Assembly: GCA_963719055.1 (NCBI GenBank)
Contig: CAVRAU010000023.1
Location: 248,001-312,000, forward strand
Reading direction: 5' to 3'
Length of the DNA: 64,000 nt
From: CAXMQZ01 sp963719055
Lineage (GTDB): Bacteria; Acidobacteriota; Thermoanaerobaculia; Multivoradales; JAHEKO01
The notes below the pieces were generated by a model that was not told the DNA's origin, ran no database searches, and saw only the letters and a list, made by a program, of their open reading frames with translations. The translations under genes and the position numbers were made by a program. Within the stretch, counting starts at the first letter, position 1, and the number at the start of each line of letters is the position of its first letter. Positions 46,676-56,064 of this stretch are shown here, piece after piece.

Positions 46676-49004
46676 CTACTTGTAGGTGTACCCGAAGGTC
46701 GCACTGATCGTCTGTGGCGTACCGTAGGAGCCCTGCAGGAGTCCCAGAACGGGGATGTTGTACCCGTTGGTCAGGAATTCCTCGTCGGCCAGGTTGACGC
46801 CGTTGATGGTGAAGCGCCACTTGCCGTTACCCGAGAACCAACCGATCCAGGAATTCCACAGGCCGAAGGCAGGCTGGATGATGGGTAGCAGTGGCTGGGT
46901 CGGATTCGTCGGGTCGGGGCCACCCTCGTTGGTCAGCACCGAGTCGTCCCGATAGCTGTATCCGAGACTGCCGGAGATGAGACCACCAAAAGCCGGAAAG
47001 TCGAACTTCGCATAGATCGCTGCCGTCCACTCGGGTGCATTGGTGATCACCTGTGTATCGACAAAAGTGTCCATATTCTCGTCGAGGAACTCGTCAGGTG
47101 TCGCATCCAGGTAGGCGATAAAACCGTTCAAGCCAAACCAGCTGACCGACTGCGGATTGAAGTCGTATTCGAGCTCGACACCTTTGTTGGTGGCATCGCC
47201 AGCGTTGCCGAAGGCACCGAAGAAGGCATCGTCTTCCCCATCTCCGTCGGAGTCGTAGGACGTGAAGGTGCTGACCTGAATATCCGTGTACTGGCCGTAG
47301 AACACCGCCGCATTCAGAAGCAGTTGGCGATCCGCCAGCACCGATTTCACACCCACCTCGACAACATCTAGCTGTTTCGTCGTCGAAAGGCTCAGCAGAT
47401 TCGGGAAAGACGGTCGCCTGGGCGCGGACGTTGAAGCCACCGCTCTTGAAACCGCGGGAGTAGGAGATATACCCCATGACATCAGGATTGAACAGGTAGT
47501 CAAAACCGAGTCTCGGAGCCAGAGAGTCGAAGGTCGCCGTCTTGTCGTAGTCCGCGGTGACCACGGCGATCTCCTCGAATGAGGCGTCCGTATAGCCCGC
47601 GTTGAATGCTCGACCATTCTTGTCCTCTTGAGTGGCCCGGAGCCCGAAGTTGAAAGTCGCTTTGTCGTTGAAGGCGTAGCTACCGTCGCCAAACAGCGCG
47701 ATCGATTCAGTCTTGGTGTCGCCATCCGTGGTGCCGAAGATGGCGTTCAGGAAGTTGTTCTTGACCAGACCGCCCGCGAATCCGTCGAAGTAGTAGAAAC
47801 CCAATACACCTTTCATTCTTCCGCCGGCGTCATACAGGAACTGGAACTCCTGCGAGGTCTGATCGTCGAAATAGGTGGCCTCGACGTCGGTGATGGGAGC
47901 CGGTGTGGTGTCGAAATCGATGTTGTTCTCGGTATCGGAGTCCCGGTAGGCGGTGATCGACCGGAAGAGCCAGTTGTCGTTGATGGCCCACCGGATGTTC
48001 AGCGCATACCCCGTATAGTCTGTACCGTTCTTGGGTTCCAGTCCGCTTCGCGTGTCGAAGATGTTGTCCTCGGGTGGACAGGGGACACCCAGGAAGAGTG
48101 GACACAGCGGGTTGGCTGCGAGTCGTGTCAGTCCCTTGGGTTCCGCCCGGTCATTGCTGATGTCGAAGGCGAAGCTCACGGTCACTCGGTCGGACGGCAG
48201 CCAGTCGAGGCCCAGGCGAAGGGCCGTGGTGTCCTTGTTGGAAACCTCCCGTCCTGTGAACAGATTCGTGCCATATCCATCGCGGGTCAGTTTGGCGAAC
48301 GCAATCTTTCCGCGCAGCTTCCCCCTGATCAAGGGGCCGCTGGCGATCGCGCGGACATCAGCTTGTGCGTAATTGCCGGCCGTCAGCAATATCTGGGCTT
48401 CCGGGATGTCCGTCGGGGGACGACTGACGTACTTGATGGCCCCACCAATCGTGTTTTTGCCATAGAGCGTCCCCTGGGGTCCGCGCAGGATCTCGACTCG
48501 CTGGACATCAAAGACGTCGAGCAGCGCCCCCTGCGGACGCGCGATGTAGACATCATCGAAATAAAGCCCAACACCGGGGTCGACACCCCAGAGCGGATCC
48601 GCCTGGCCGATGCCTCGCAAGAAGACCGTCATGGTCGTCGACTGGTTGCGACCCTCATAGATAGACATGTTGGGTGTGTAGTCCTGCAGGATCGAGATGT
48701 CCTTGGCCTTGACATCCTGGAGCGTCTCGCCGGTGATCACGGAGACGGCGATGGGCACCTCCTGGACGTTTTCCTCGCGTCTGCGAGCCGTGACCACGAT
48801 CTCGTCGGCCAGAGCCTGCTTCACATCCTCTGTCGCTTCCGCTTCCTCTTGCGGCTCTTCCGCCTCGGTCGCTTCCTCCGCAGCAGGCTCCTGCGCGAAG
48901 ACCGGAATCGCCGTCAAGGCCACAACTGCCACAAAGATCATTCCTGTGGCCAGGAGCAGCCGCACTCCACTTCCTTGAAACAGTTGATGGATCTGATGAA
49001 TCAT
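46676..49004 (-). CDS. TonB-dependent receptor (one frameshift)
   Basis: Outer-membrane importer of about 776 residues, second gene of the TetR operon. ATG at 49004 gives a long signal (ending AIPVFA), a Glu/Ala-rich linker, then the TonB box EIVVTARRREENVQEVPIA. Plug: ETLQDVKAKDISILQDYTP, NQSTTMTVFLRGIGQ, GVGLYFDDVYIARPQGA, RVEILRGPQGTLYGKNT. Barrel strands run to the final residues GTPQTISATFGYTYK. The architecture (QEVPIAVSVI, LRGPQGTLYGKNTIGG) is that of the receptors common in aromatic, steroid and other hydrophobic-substrate degraders such as sphingomonads, not of siderophore-specific ones. The frame breaks near 47390. An aromatic or terpenoid-like substrate is possible but unproven. 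Confidence 0.9.
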
Positions 49005-49049
49005 CTTTCATCCCCCTATTTTGGGTCGAGAGATTGCGGAAAGCTCCCT

Positions 49050-49727
49050 TCACTCCAGACAGCTTCCCGATGTTTCAACCGACCGCTCAGCCGCCTTACG
49101 ACTGTTCGACCGGGGTAGCACACCATTGCGCAGCACCCGAATGAACTCCCGGGTCGCCAGCTTCGGGTTCATCCCGAGATGCATCGGAGTCCCGAAGCAC
49201 TTCTCCACTGTGTAGAAATAGAAAAACCAGCGGGTCGCCACCATCACCGCGACCAGCGGATCCACGTCGCCAAGCTCGCCAGCCTCCTGCCGCTCTTCGA
49301 GGCGCTGCCCGTAGACCTCCTGGAAGGACTTCGCCATACCTTCGTAGAAGGCGCGAATGTGCTCGCCCCGAAACTCGATGACGTCGACGTAGAAGAGCAG
49401 GATGTAGGCCGCGTTGTCTTCCACGACCTTCTCGATGATCTCCGCCATCTCTTCCAGGTCGTCGGGAAAGTCGGCCCTTCTGAACAGACGGGTGAGCGGA
49501 TGATCCGGATCGAGGAGGCGCGTCCAGTATCCCTCGATAAGAAGCTGGAAAATGTCCTCTTTGCTGGCGAAATGATGATAGAGATTGCCGACCGACAGGC
49601 CGGAACGCTCGGAGATCTGCCGCATCGAGGTGGCGCCAAAGCCCTGACTGGAGAACAACTCCAGCGCGGCTTCGAGGGCACGCGTCGTGGAGGCTTCCGA
49701 CTTCGCCTCGCGCAGGCTTTGCGGCAT
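49050..49727 (-). CDS. TetR-family regulator
   Basis: Intact 225-residue repressor-type regulator, first gene of the catabolic operon. ATG at 49727 follows GGGAGGAGCC. The N-terminal helix-turn-helix is clear: ALELFSSQGFGATSMRQISE, SGLSVGNLYHHFASKEDIF (residues about 22-59), where GLSVGNLYHHF is the recognition helix. The ligand domain (about 65-200) has YILLFYVDVIEFRGEHIRAF and RWFFYFYTVEKCFGTP, rich in aromatic residues as expected for a hydrophobic ligand pocket. Directly upstream is a near-consensus promoter with a palindrome at the expected start point, so it most likely represses itself and everything downstream until the substrate or a CoA derivative binds. Confidence 0.9.
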   Translation of the reverse strand: MPQSLREAKSEASTTRALEAALELFSSQGFGATSMRQISERSGLSVGNLYHHFASKEDIFQLLIEGYWTRLLDPDHPLTRLFRRADFPDDLEEMAEIIEKVVEDNAAYILLFYVDVIEFRGEHIRAFYEGMAKSFQEVYGQRLEERQEAGELGDVDPLVAVMVATRWFFYFYTVEKCFGTPMHLGMNPKLATREFIRVLRNGVLPRSNSRKAAERSVETSGSCLE

Positions 49728-49746
49728 GGCTGGCTCCTCCCACAAA

Positions 49747-49762
49747 CCGAACGTTCGTTCGG
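49747..49762. promoter_or_regulatory. Probable TetR operator
   Basis: CCGAAC-gttc-GTTCGG: 6-bp inverted repeat, also containing the 10-bp palindrome CGAACGTTCG (49748-49757). It lies 20 bases before the regulator ATG, between its -10 box and the Shine-Dalgarno, i.e. over the expected transcription start, as for many autoregulated TetR genes. Confidence 0.7.
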
Positions 49763-49763
49763 G

Positions 49764-49793
49764 ATTATGAGAGACAGATCCCGTGACTGTCAA
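49764..49793 (-). promoter_or_regulatory. Sigma-70-type promoter of the TetR operon
   Basis: On the minus strand -35 TTGACA (49793-49788) is perfect, spacer 18 bases, -10 CATAAT (49769-49764) differs from consensus at one base. It overlaps the operator side and the end of the HAD gene, and is the only good promoter seen for the nine downstream genes. Confidence 0.7.
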
Positions 49794-49798
49794 GCTGC

Positions 49799-50481
49799 CT
49801 ACAGATAAGACCAGGCCATCTCGTCGAGCTCGGCCAACGAGGACAGCACCAGATCGGCACGAGCGAAGCGGGCATTGCCAGCCACAGAGCGGTCCGGGAT
49901 CGCGATACAGGCCATCCCGGCCTCCTTGGCGGACTCCAGACCCGCGGGAGAGTCCTCGAAAGCCACGCAGGCGGCCGGTGGGAGATCGAGTTTGCGAGCG
50001 GTGGTCAGGTAGACACCCGGATGCGGTTTGCCCAGCAGCTCCAGCTCGGCCGAGTGGGTGAGCTCGAATCGATCGGCAATCTCCAGAGCTCGCAGGGAGG
50101 CCTCGATGACGCGGATCCTCGACGACGAGGCCACCGCCAATCGCAGACCCTGCGTCTGCACAAAGTCCAGAGCCTCGTAGAGACCTTGCATGGGCTGGCC
50201 ATCGGCCTCGATGAGCTCGACAACGCGCTCGACGATGCGCTCCTCCACCACTTCGAGCGGATGCGCCTGCTCGTCCCAACCGTATTCATCGAACCGCAGA
50301 CAAACGACCTCATCGGAGCGCAGCCCCAGATGTCTCCTGCGCCTGTTCGCGAGTTGAGGGAGACTCCGACCTCGCCAAAGCACTCGATCTCGGCCTGTTG
50401 CCACAGGGGCTCCGAGTCGATCAGCAACCCATCCAGATCGAATATCGCTGCACGAAAAGGCCGGTCCCGCAAGTTGTTCAC
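49799..50481 (-). CDS. HAD-superfamily sugar-phosphate phosphatase (one frameshift)
   Basis: Soluble phosphatase of about 227 residues from the beta-phosphoglucomutase/YniC-like HAD branch. GTG start at 50481. All four HAD motifs can be seen: FDLDGLLIDSE (motif I, nucleophile Asp), ASSSR (motif II Ser), GKPHPGVYL (motif III Lys) and AFEDSPAGLESAKEAG (motif IV Asp pair); a helical cap lies between motifs I and II (about residues 20-90). The frame breaks near 50335. It follows the asnA gene by 46 bases on the same strand. Likely substrates are hexose 6-phosphates or 2-deoxy analogues. Confidence 0.88.
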
Positions 50482-50527
50482 GAGACCGGCAGTTTATCGT
50501 CTGCTCGTGACGATAGGGTCGTCGGAT

Positions 50528-51665
50528 CTACTCGAGGACGTGGATGTTCTTGGCCGCGCGAGATCTCTTTGAGGATCTGGGGCCACACCGTGACGCTCAC
50601 CTCGCCCAGATGCGCCTTCTTGAGCAGGTACATGTAGGTGCGCGACTGACCGATGCCGCCACCGATCGAGAGCGGGATCTGGTCGTTCATGATGGCCTGG
50701 TGATACGGCAGCTCGAGGAAGTCCATCTGACCGCTCATCTCCAGTTGCTTGACCAGGGTCTCCTTGGTGACCCGGACACCCATCGAGGTCAGCTCGTGGC
50801 GACGCTTCGTCACGTGGTTCCAGACCAGGATGTCGCCGTTGAGACCGTGCATCAGTTGGCCGTTCTTGGTGATGGTCTCGGTCACCCAATCGTCGTAGTC
50901 CGCCGCTCGCATCTCGTGCGGATAGCCGTCTGCCAGCGGCCAACCGATGCCGTAGATAAAGACCGCCGGGAAGTCCTGCGAGTATCCGGGTCTCGCGCTG
51001 TTTGCGCGGCAGATCGGGATACATGTCGAGGATCTCCTCGGCATGGAGAAACTTGAGCTCCTCCGGGGGACTCGGATACTTGTCGCTCTTGAGCTGCGGG
51101 AACAGCTCCTCGGCATGGGTCTGGGCACCATACAAGCACCTTCCATATCCGCTGCACCACGTCGGTCAGGAATTCGAGGTTGCGCTGCTCGGCGGTGATG
51201 ACCCGCTCCCAGTCCCACTGATCGACATAGGCGCTGTGATCGTGATCCAGGAAGTAGTCCTTGCGCACCGCCTTCATATCGGTGTTGATGCCCTGCCCCA
51301 CCTGGCAATCGAAGGTCTTGAGAGCCATTCGCTTCCACTTGGTCGCGGCCTGCACCACCTGCGCCTGGATGGGTTTGTCCAAACCGTAGGCCGGCGGGGA
51401 ACTGCACCGGCGTGCGCGAGCCATCCCGATCCAGATAGTCGTTGACACCGCTGGCCTCATCGACGATCAACGGCACCTGCACCATCATCAGATTGAGCTC
51501 CTTGGCGAGTCCGTCCTCGATGTACCTCTTGACCTCGAAAAGAGCTTCCATCGTCTCTCGGCGAGTCAGCAGCGATTCGTAGTCTTTGGGTAGGGCTTCT
51601 GCCACCTCTTCGTAAGTCCCGATACCGGGACCAGCCAGATCGGCTTGCTTGTCAGTGGTGCTCAT
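50528..51665 (-). CDS. asnA: Ammonia-dependent asparagine synthetase (four frameshifts)
   Basis: Makes asparagine from aspartate, ammonia and ATP. ATG at 51665 with GGAGG upstream. The class II aminoacyl-tRNA-synthetase-like fold of AsnA can be followed through four frames: VKRYIEDGLAKELNLMMVQV, PLIVDEASGVNDYLD, KWKRMALKTFDCQVGQGINT, FLDHDHSAYVDQWDWERVI, YGIGWPLADGYPHEMRAADY and the closing SIGGGIGQSRTYMYLLKKAH. Breaks lie near 51395 (one extra C), 51130, 50995 and 50560; after the last one the protein ends KNIHVLE at a TAG (50528-50530). Nearly all of the family's conserved blocks are there, so the gene is probably intact in life. HAD phosphatase gene follows. Confidence 0.9.
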
Positions 51666-51881
51666 TTCGGGTCCTCCAGGTGTTCAGTGAGTCTGCGGGA
51701 AGGCGAAGAAATCGGGATCGACGTCGGAGCCGACCCCGCGCCCCATTCATAGCAATCCCTGACACCTTCCCCAATACCCGGTGAGGCGGGATGACCTCCT
51801 GCCCGCCCGGGTGGGTGGCTATTGCAGCGCGTGTGGTGGCGTCCCTTGGACAATCTGACCGGCTCCGACAGAATCAGCGTC

Positions 51882-53595
51882 GTGAACAAGACCCGCAAAG
51901 GACTCGGCTGCCTCATTCTTTTCGCGTTGCCCTTCGCCGCGGCAGGCCTGCTTGTCGGTTTCCTCGCAGTCAAGATGCTGTGGTTCTGGATCGAGGTTCG
52001 TGAGTGGCAAGAGGTACCGGCCCGGATCGTCCACACCGAATTGATCACCAACACGGGCGATGACTCCACCACCTACGAAGTCGAGGCGAGGTACCTCTAC
52101 GAGTTCCGCGGGGCGACCTACGAAGGAGATCGAGTCGGTCTGAGCACCGGCTCGGACAACATCGGTTCCTTTCACCAGGACGCACATCGGGAACTCTCCC
52201 ACTACCAGTCCACCGGCGAGCCGTTCCGCTGCTATGTGAATCTGCAGAATCCCTCCGATGCCGTTCTCTATGCCGAGTTTCGGTGGGGACTCTTCGCCCT
52301 GATGGGAGTCTTTGCGACGATCTTCACTGGCGTCGGCTTCGGAATCATGATCGGCGGCATCTGGGGCAAACGTCGTCTCGCGGAAGAGGAAAAGCGGGTC
52401 ACCAACAACCCGGCTGAGCCGTGGCGCTGGAAGGAAGACTGGGCCGACGGTCGCATCACCGCCACAGGAAAGGCACAGTTCCTCCTGCCAGGAATCATGG
52501 CGGTCTTCTGGAACCTGATCTCTGTTCCCTTGCTCTTCCTGGTGCCCGGGGAGGTTCGAGACAACGGGAACTATCTGGCTCTACTCGGATTGATCTTTCC
52601 CCTGGTGGGCATCGGTCTCGCGATCTGGGCGATTCGGTCCTTTATCCGCTGGAAGAAGTTCGGCGACAGCGTGTTTGGAGATGTCCACCTTTCCAGGCGT
52701 GATCGGGGGGCCACTGGCTGGACGGGTCCTCACCTCGGTGAACTTGAAGCCTGCCGACGGATTTCATCTGACTCTGAACTGCATCAACCGGTGACCGGGG
52801 TTCCGGCGAGAACCGCAGGACCCGCGAGAGCATTCTCTGGCAACAGGAACAGCACCTGCGAACGCGAATCGGCCGAGTTCGACTCCACCCGATCCGAGAT
52901 CCCGGTCGATTTCCAGATTCCATTCGACGCCTCACCGACCGAGAAGAGAAGTGATGACGATGAAGACCCTCTGGCGTCTTCAGGTCGAAGCCGAGGTTCC
53001 AGGCGTCGACTACAGCTCCCAGTTCGAAGTACCGGTCTTCAAGACGGCAGAGAGTCGGGAAGCCCAGGCACCGCGGACGCATCCGATGTTTGGGGGGCGG
53101 AAGAGCCACCGCCTATCGATCTGACCGAATACGGCATCGACTCGGAGCTTCTCTCTACCGGCGCTCGTCGACTGACGTTCGAGGCTGCCCGCCACAAGGG
53201 GACCTGCGCTCATGCTCTGACCGGATTCCTCGATTCTCTGGTTGGGATTCAACTATCTCCTGATCCATCTCGAAGCCCCCATCTTCTTCCCCATCCTCTG
53301 GGGGCTCTTCAGTGCACTGATCTTCCTGGGCGCTCTCGATCTCTGGTTCGACCGACGAACCGTCGAGGTCCACTCGGACAGGCTGGTACTGGCCGGTGGG
53401 ATCTTCGGCCTCGGGCGAAGCCGGGAGATCCAACGAATGGAAATCCAGGAGATCAAACCCATCCGGGGTATGCAATCCGGCAACAAGCTCTTCTACCGCA
53501 TCCAGATCATTACCCGGGATGAAAAGAAGTACATCGCTGCCACGAAACTGGACAATCTAAGCCTCTCCCAAGCGGTGATCGAGAGGCTCGGATGA
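51882..53595 (+). CDS. DUF3592-like membrane protein (five or more frameshifts)
   Basis: Protein of about 570 residues in the repaired frame. GTG at 51882 (NKTRKGLGCLILFALPFAAAG) gives an N-terminal membrane segment, then the extracytoplasmic DUF3592 part (WQEVPARIVHTELIT, YEVEARYLYEFRGATYEGD, CYVNLQNPSDAVLY), a second membrane segment (FALMGVFATIFTGVGFGIMI), then two more (LFLVPGEVRDNG...LALLGLIFPLVGIGLAIW) and a long polar region. The last part (NYLLIHLEAPIFFPILWGLF...) adds two membrane helices and a C-terminal strand-rich region to the stop at 53595. Frames change near 52690, 52790, 52960, 53090 and 53235. Function unknown. It is divergent from asnA. Confidence 0.6.
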
Positions 53596-53603
53596 AACAA
53601 GGG

Positions 53604-53631
53604 TTGCGCTCTGCTCGTATAGTGTTATATA
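53604..53631 (+). promoter_or_regulatory. Candidate promoter of the GntR-phosphatase operon
   Basis: TTGCGC (53604-53609), 16-base spacer, TATATA (53626-53631). The -10 lies inside the GntR-type palindrome at 53622-53643, so binding there would block polymerase. AT-rich compared with the surrounding sequence. Confidence 0.4.
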
Positions 53632-53643
53632 GTTGTATAGCAC
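53622..53643. promoter_or_regulatory. Candidate GntR/YtrA-type operator
   Basis: GTGTTATA-tagttg-TATAGCAC: seven of eight positions pair between the arms, 16 bases before the ATG of the first GntR gene. Length, AT content and position fit GntR-family (YtrA-type) operators that regulate their own ABC-exporter operon. Confidence 0.5.
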
Positions 53644-53659
53644 TTAAGAGCGACCCACC

Positions 53660-54708
53660 ATGCACCTGCACATCAACCCCCACGACGAAGCACCGGTCTA
53701 CCGGCAGATTCAGAGCCAGATTGCCACGGCCATAGCCGAGCGGCAGCTCCACCCCGGCGACCTGCTGCAGTCGCAAGAGGATCTCGCCACCCAACTGGCG
53801 GTCTCGCCGGCGGCGGTGCGCAAGGCCTACAAGGAGCTCCAATCCAACGGACTCTGTGACGGGCCCCGAAAGGGCACCTACCGTGTGTCCACTCCGGAGC
53901 TGGGCTCTGTGGAGGATGGCAATGCACCCCTGGCCCTCTCAATGCTGAAGAAGGAACTCTTGACCCAGGAGCTACGTACGGCGCGCAACGTCCAGCACCG
54001 CTTGTTGCCTCCATCCGAGGTGCGCGGGGATTCTTGGTCCGTCAACGGTCGCAGCTATCCCGCCGGTGCGCTGGCTGGTGATTTCTACGACGTCGTGCCG
54101 CTCGACAACGGGATCGTCGACGTGGTGATCGCCGATGTGGCCGGCAAAGGACTGGCCGCCGGTCTGATCATGGCCGCGACCAAAGGCCTGCTGGCCCTGG
54201 GTGCTGCCCAGGACTCTCCGGGTCAGGCTCTGGGAGAGCTCAACCGAAGGTTGTTCCCCATGCTGGGCAACCGCGAGTTTGTAGCGCTAGCCTATGCCCG
54301 ATTCGATCCCCAGGCCGCAATAGTGTCCATCGCCAACGCGGGTCTTCCCGACCCCTATCTCGTCCGTCATACAGGCACCGTGGAGACACTCGGCGTGGAC
54401 GGTGATCGCCTCCCCCTGGGCATTCGGCCGGATGTTGTCTACTCGACCTCGAGATATCCGCTGGATCCGGACGACCGGTTGCTGCTTGTGACTGACGGCA
54501 TTCCCGAAGCGCTCGATACTCGGGGGAACCCTCTCGGCTACGAAGGATTTGCCCGCCTACTCGAGTCCGCTGCCGGCTGGTCCAGAATGCCACACTCAGC
54601 AACCCCGGCCGGTGGCTGGATCGATTGCTCGATGCGGCGAACCAACACTCCGGCTCGATTCTCGACGACGATTGGACGGCGGTACTCCTCGAGTACCACC
54701 AGCCTTGA
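53660..54708 (+). CDS. GntR winged-helix fused to SpoIIE/RsbU-type phosphatase (one frameshift)
   Basis: Two-domain protein of about 349 residues. Residues 1-75 are a GntR (YtrA-type) winged helix: APVYRQIQSQIATAIAERQL, HPGDLLQSQEDLATQLAVSP, AAVRKAYKELQSNGL and the wing GPRKGTYRV. From about residue 95 a PP2C-like SpoIIE/RsbU domain follows: LLTQELRTARNVQHRLLPP, AGALAGDFYDVVPL (metal-binding Asp), VIADVAGKGLAAGLIMA (second Asp), LAYARFDPQAAIVSIANAG, and LVTDGIPEALD. The frame breaks near 54585; in the other frame the protein ends in LDRLLDAANQHSGS...AVLLEYHQP at TGA 54706-54708. The domains fuse DNA binding to a serine/threonine phosphatase, an unusual pair. It leads an exporter operon. Confidence 0.85.
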
Positions 54709-54719
54709 AGGAAGACCCT

Positions 54720-55157
54720 ATGCAGATCGTGATCACAGCCGGCAGCGAGCTTCCCATCTATCGACAACTGATGCGTCAGATCCGCGATGCCATCGCCGGC
54801 GGCCGTCTGCGACCGGGCGACAAGCTGACTTCGCAGCGCGAGCTCGCCGAACAGCTGGTCATCGCTCCGCTGACGGTCAAGAAGGCCTATGACGAGCTGG
54901 AGCGGGAAGGACTGATCCGAACCGAAAGAGGAAGGGGGACATTCGTGACCGAAGCGGCCCTGGTACTCGACCCCGTCCAAGCAACGCGAGCGACTCCGCG
55001 ACCCGGCGCGACAGCTCCTGTCCCGCGCCCATCTGGCAGGCGTCTCCTTCGATGAGGTGGTCGGCCTGCTCGAAGAAGTGCGCTCGGAGCTCGACAAGCG
55101 AAAGACAGAGCCGAGACAGAAACTCACAACGACGGCTCAGGAGGAACCGATTCATGA
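54720..55157 (+). CDS. GntR-family regulator, YtrA-like (frameshifted)
   Basis: Short regulator of about 145 residues. ATG at 54720 with AAGGAAG upstream. The winged helix is complete: ELPIYRQLMRQIRDAIAGG, LRPGDKLTSQRELAEQLVIA, PLTVKKAYDELEREGLI and the wing RTERGRGTFVTE (residues about 8-78). The C-terminal part is short and helical (VVGLLEEVRSELDKRKTE), as in the YtrA group that lacks a large ligand domain and usually forms dimers through this tail. Frames change near 55000 and near 55110; the likely stop overlaps the ATPase ATG (ATGA at 55154). It is similar in its first 70 residues to the winged helix of the gene before it, which suggests duplication. Confidence 0.82.
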
Positions 55158-56048
55158 CCATCGTCGATTTTCAAGACGTTCACCGGGCCTATACACAGGG
55201 CGACGACGTCCTCGCCGGTGTCTCCTTTTCCATCGACCTCCGGGCAGGTGGTCGGCCTGCTGGGAAAGAACGGTGCAGGCAAGACAACCCTGCTGCGGAT
55301 TGCCATGGGAATGATCGATGCCCAGAAAGGCTCGGCGAGAGTCTTCGGTCTCGATCCTCGAACAGAGCCCCTGGAGGTCAAGCGCCGTGTCGGCTATGTC
55401 TCGGAGGATCAGATCCTGCCGCCGCAACTGCGGGTCGACGGGGTCATCGCTCTGCACAAGAGCCTGTTCCCCACCTGGGATGACGACCTGGCACGGGACA
55501 TGATCGAGCGCTTCTCGATTCCGGGCCGCCAGAAGATCAAGACCTTGAGCAAGGGACAGGCCCGGCAGGTGGCCCTGCTCTGCGCGGTGGCCCATCGCCC
55601 CGAGTTGCTGGTCCTCGATGAGCCCGCCGGCGGTCTGGACCCCGCGGCCCGACGCGAGTTTCTGGAGACCTCGATCCAGCTGCTCAACGAAAGCGGCACG
55701 ACGATTCTCTTCTCCTCGCACTACATGACCGACGTGGAGCGACTCGCCGATCGGATCGTCATGCTCCACGACGGCCGGGTGCTCATCGACACCGAGCTCG
55801 ACGAGCTGCGGGAGAACTACTCCCTGGCCATGGTGCAACGCCAGGATGGAGTCTCCAGGGAGCAACTCCTGGCCCTCGACGCCTGTCTCGGTGTCCGGGA
55901 CCGGGCAGACGCTCTGCACGCGGTCTTCGACCTCGAGCCGGCCCGAGTCGAGGCTCTGCTCAGCGGTGAGATGGGTCTGAGCGAAGTCCGCTGTACGCGA
56001 ATTGCCCTGGAAGAGATGTTCATCGAGCTCGCTGGTGGACAGAGCTGA
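55154..56048 (+). CDS. ABC transporter ATP-binding protein (one frameshift)
   Basis: ATPase of about 297 residues of the YtrB/EcsA-like exporter group. ATG at 55154 overlaps the regulator stop. The frame breaks near 55245 just before the P-loop. Motifs: Walker A GLLGKNGAGKTTLLRIAMG, Q-loop GYVSEDQILPP, signature LSKGQARQVALL, Walker B LLVLDEPAGGLDPA, and H-loop LFSSHYMTDVERLAD. A short C-terminal accessory region (about residues 215-297) is predicted helical. It pairs with the permease 16 bases downstream. Regulated by the two GntR-type proteins of the operon; YtrA-type systems usually respond to cell-envelope or antibiotic stress. Confidence 0.88.
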
Positions 56049-56064
56049 GGAGAGGAGCGAGATC

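Noticed and set aside
47628..49118. Open frame of 496 codons on the plus strand
   Set aside because: Antisense to the TonB receptor with its TonB box, plug and barrel motifs; the plus-strand product has no recognisable feature.
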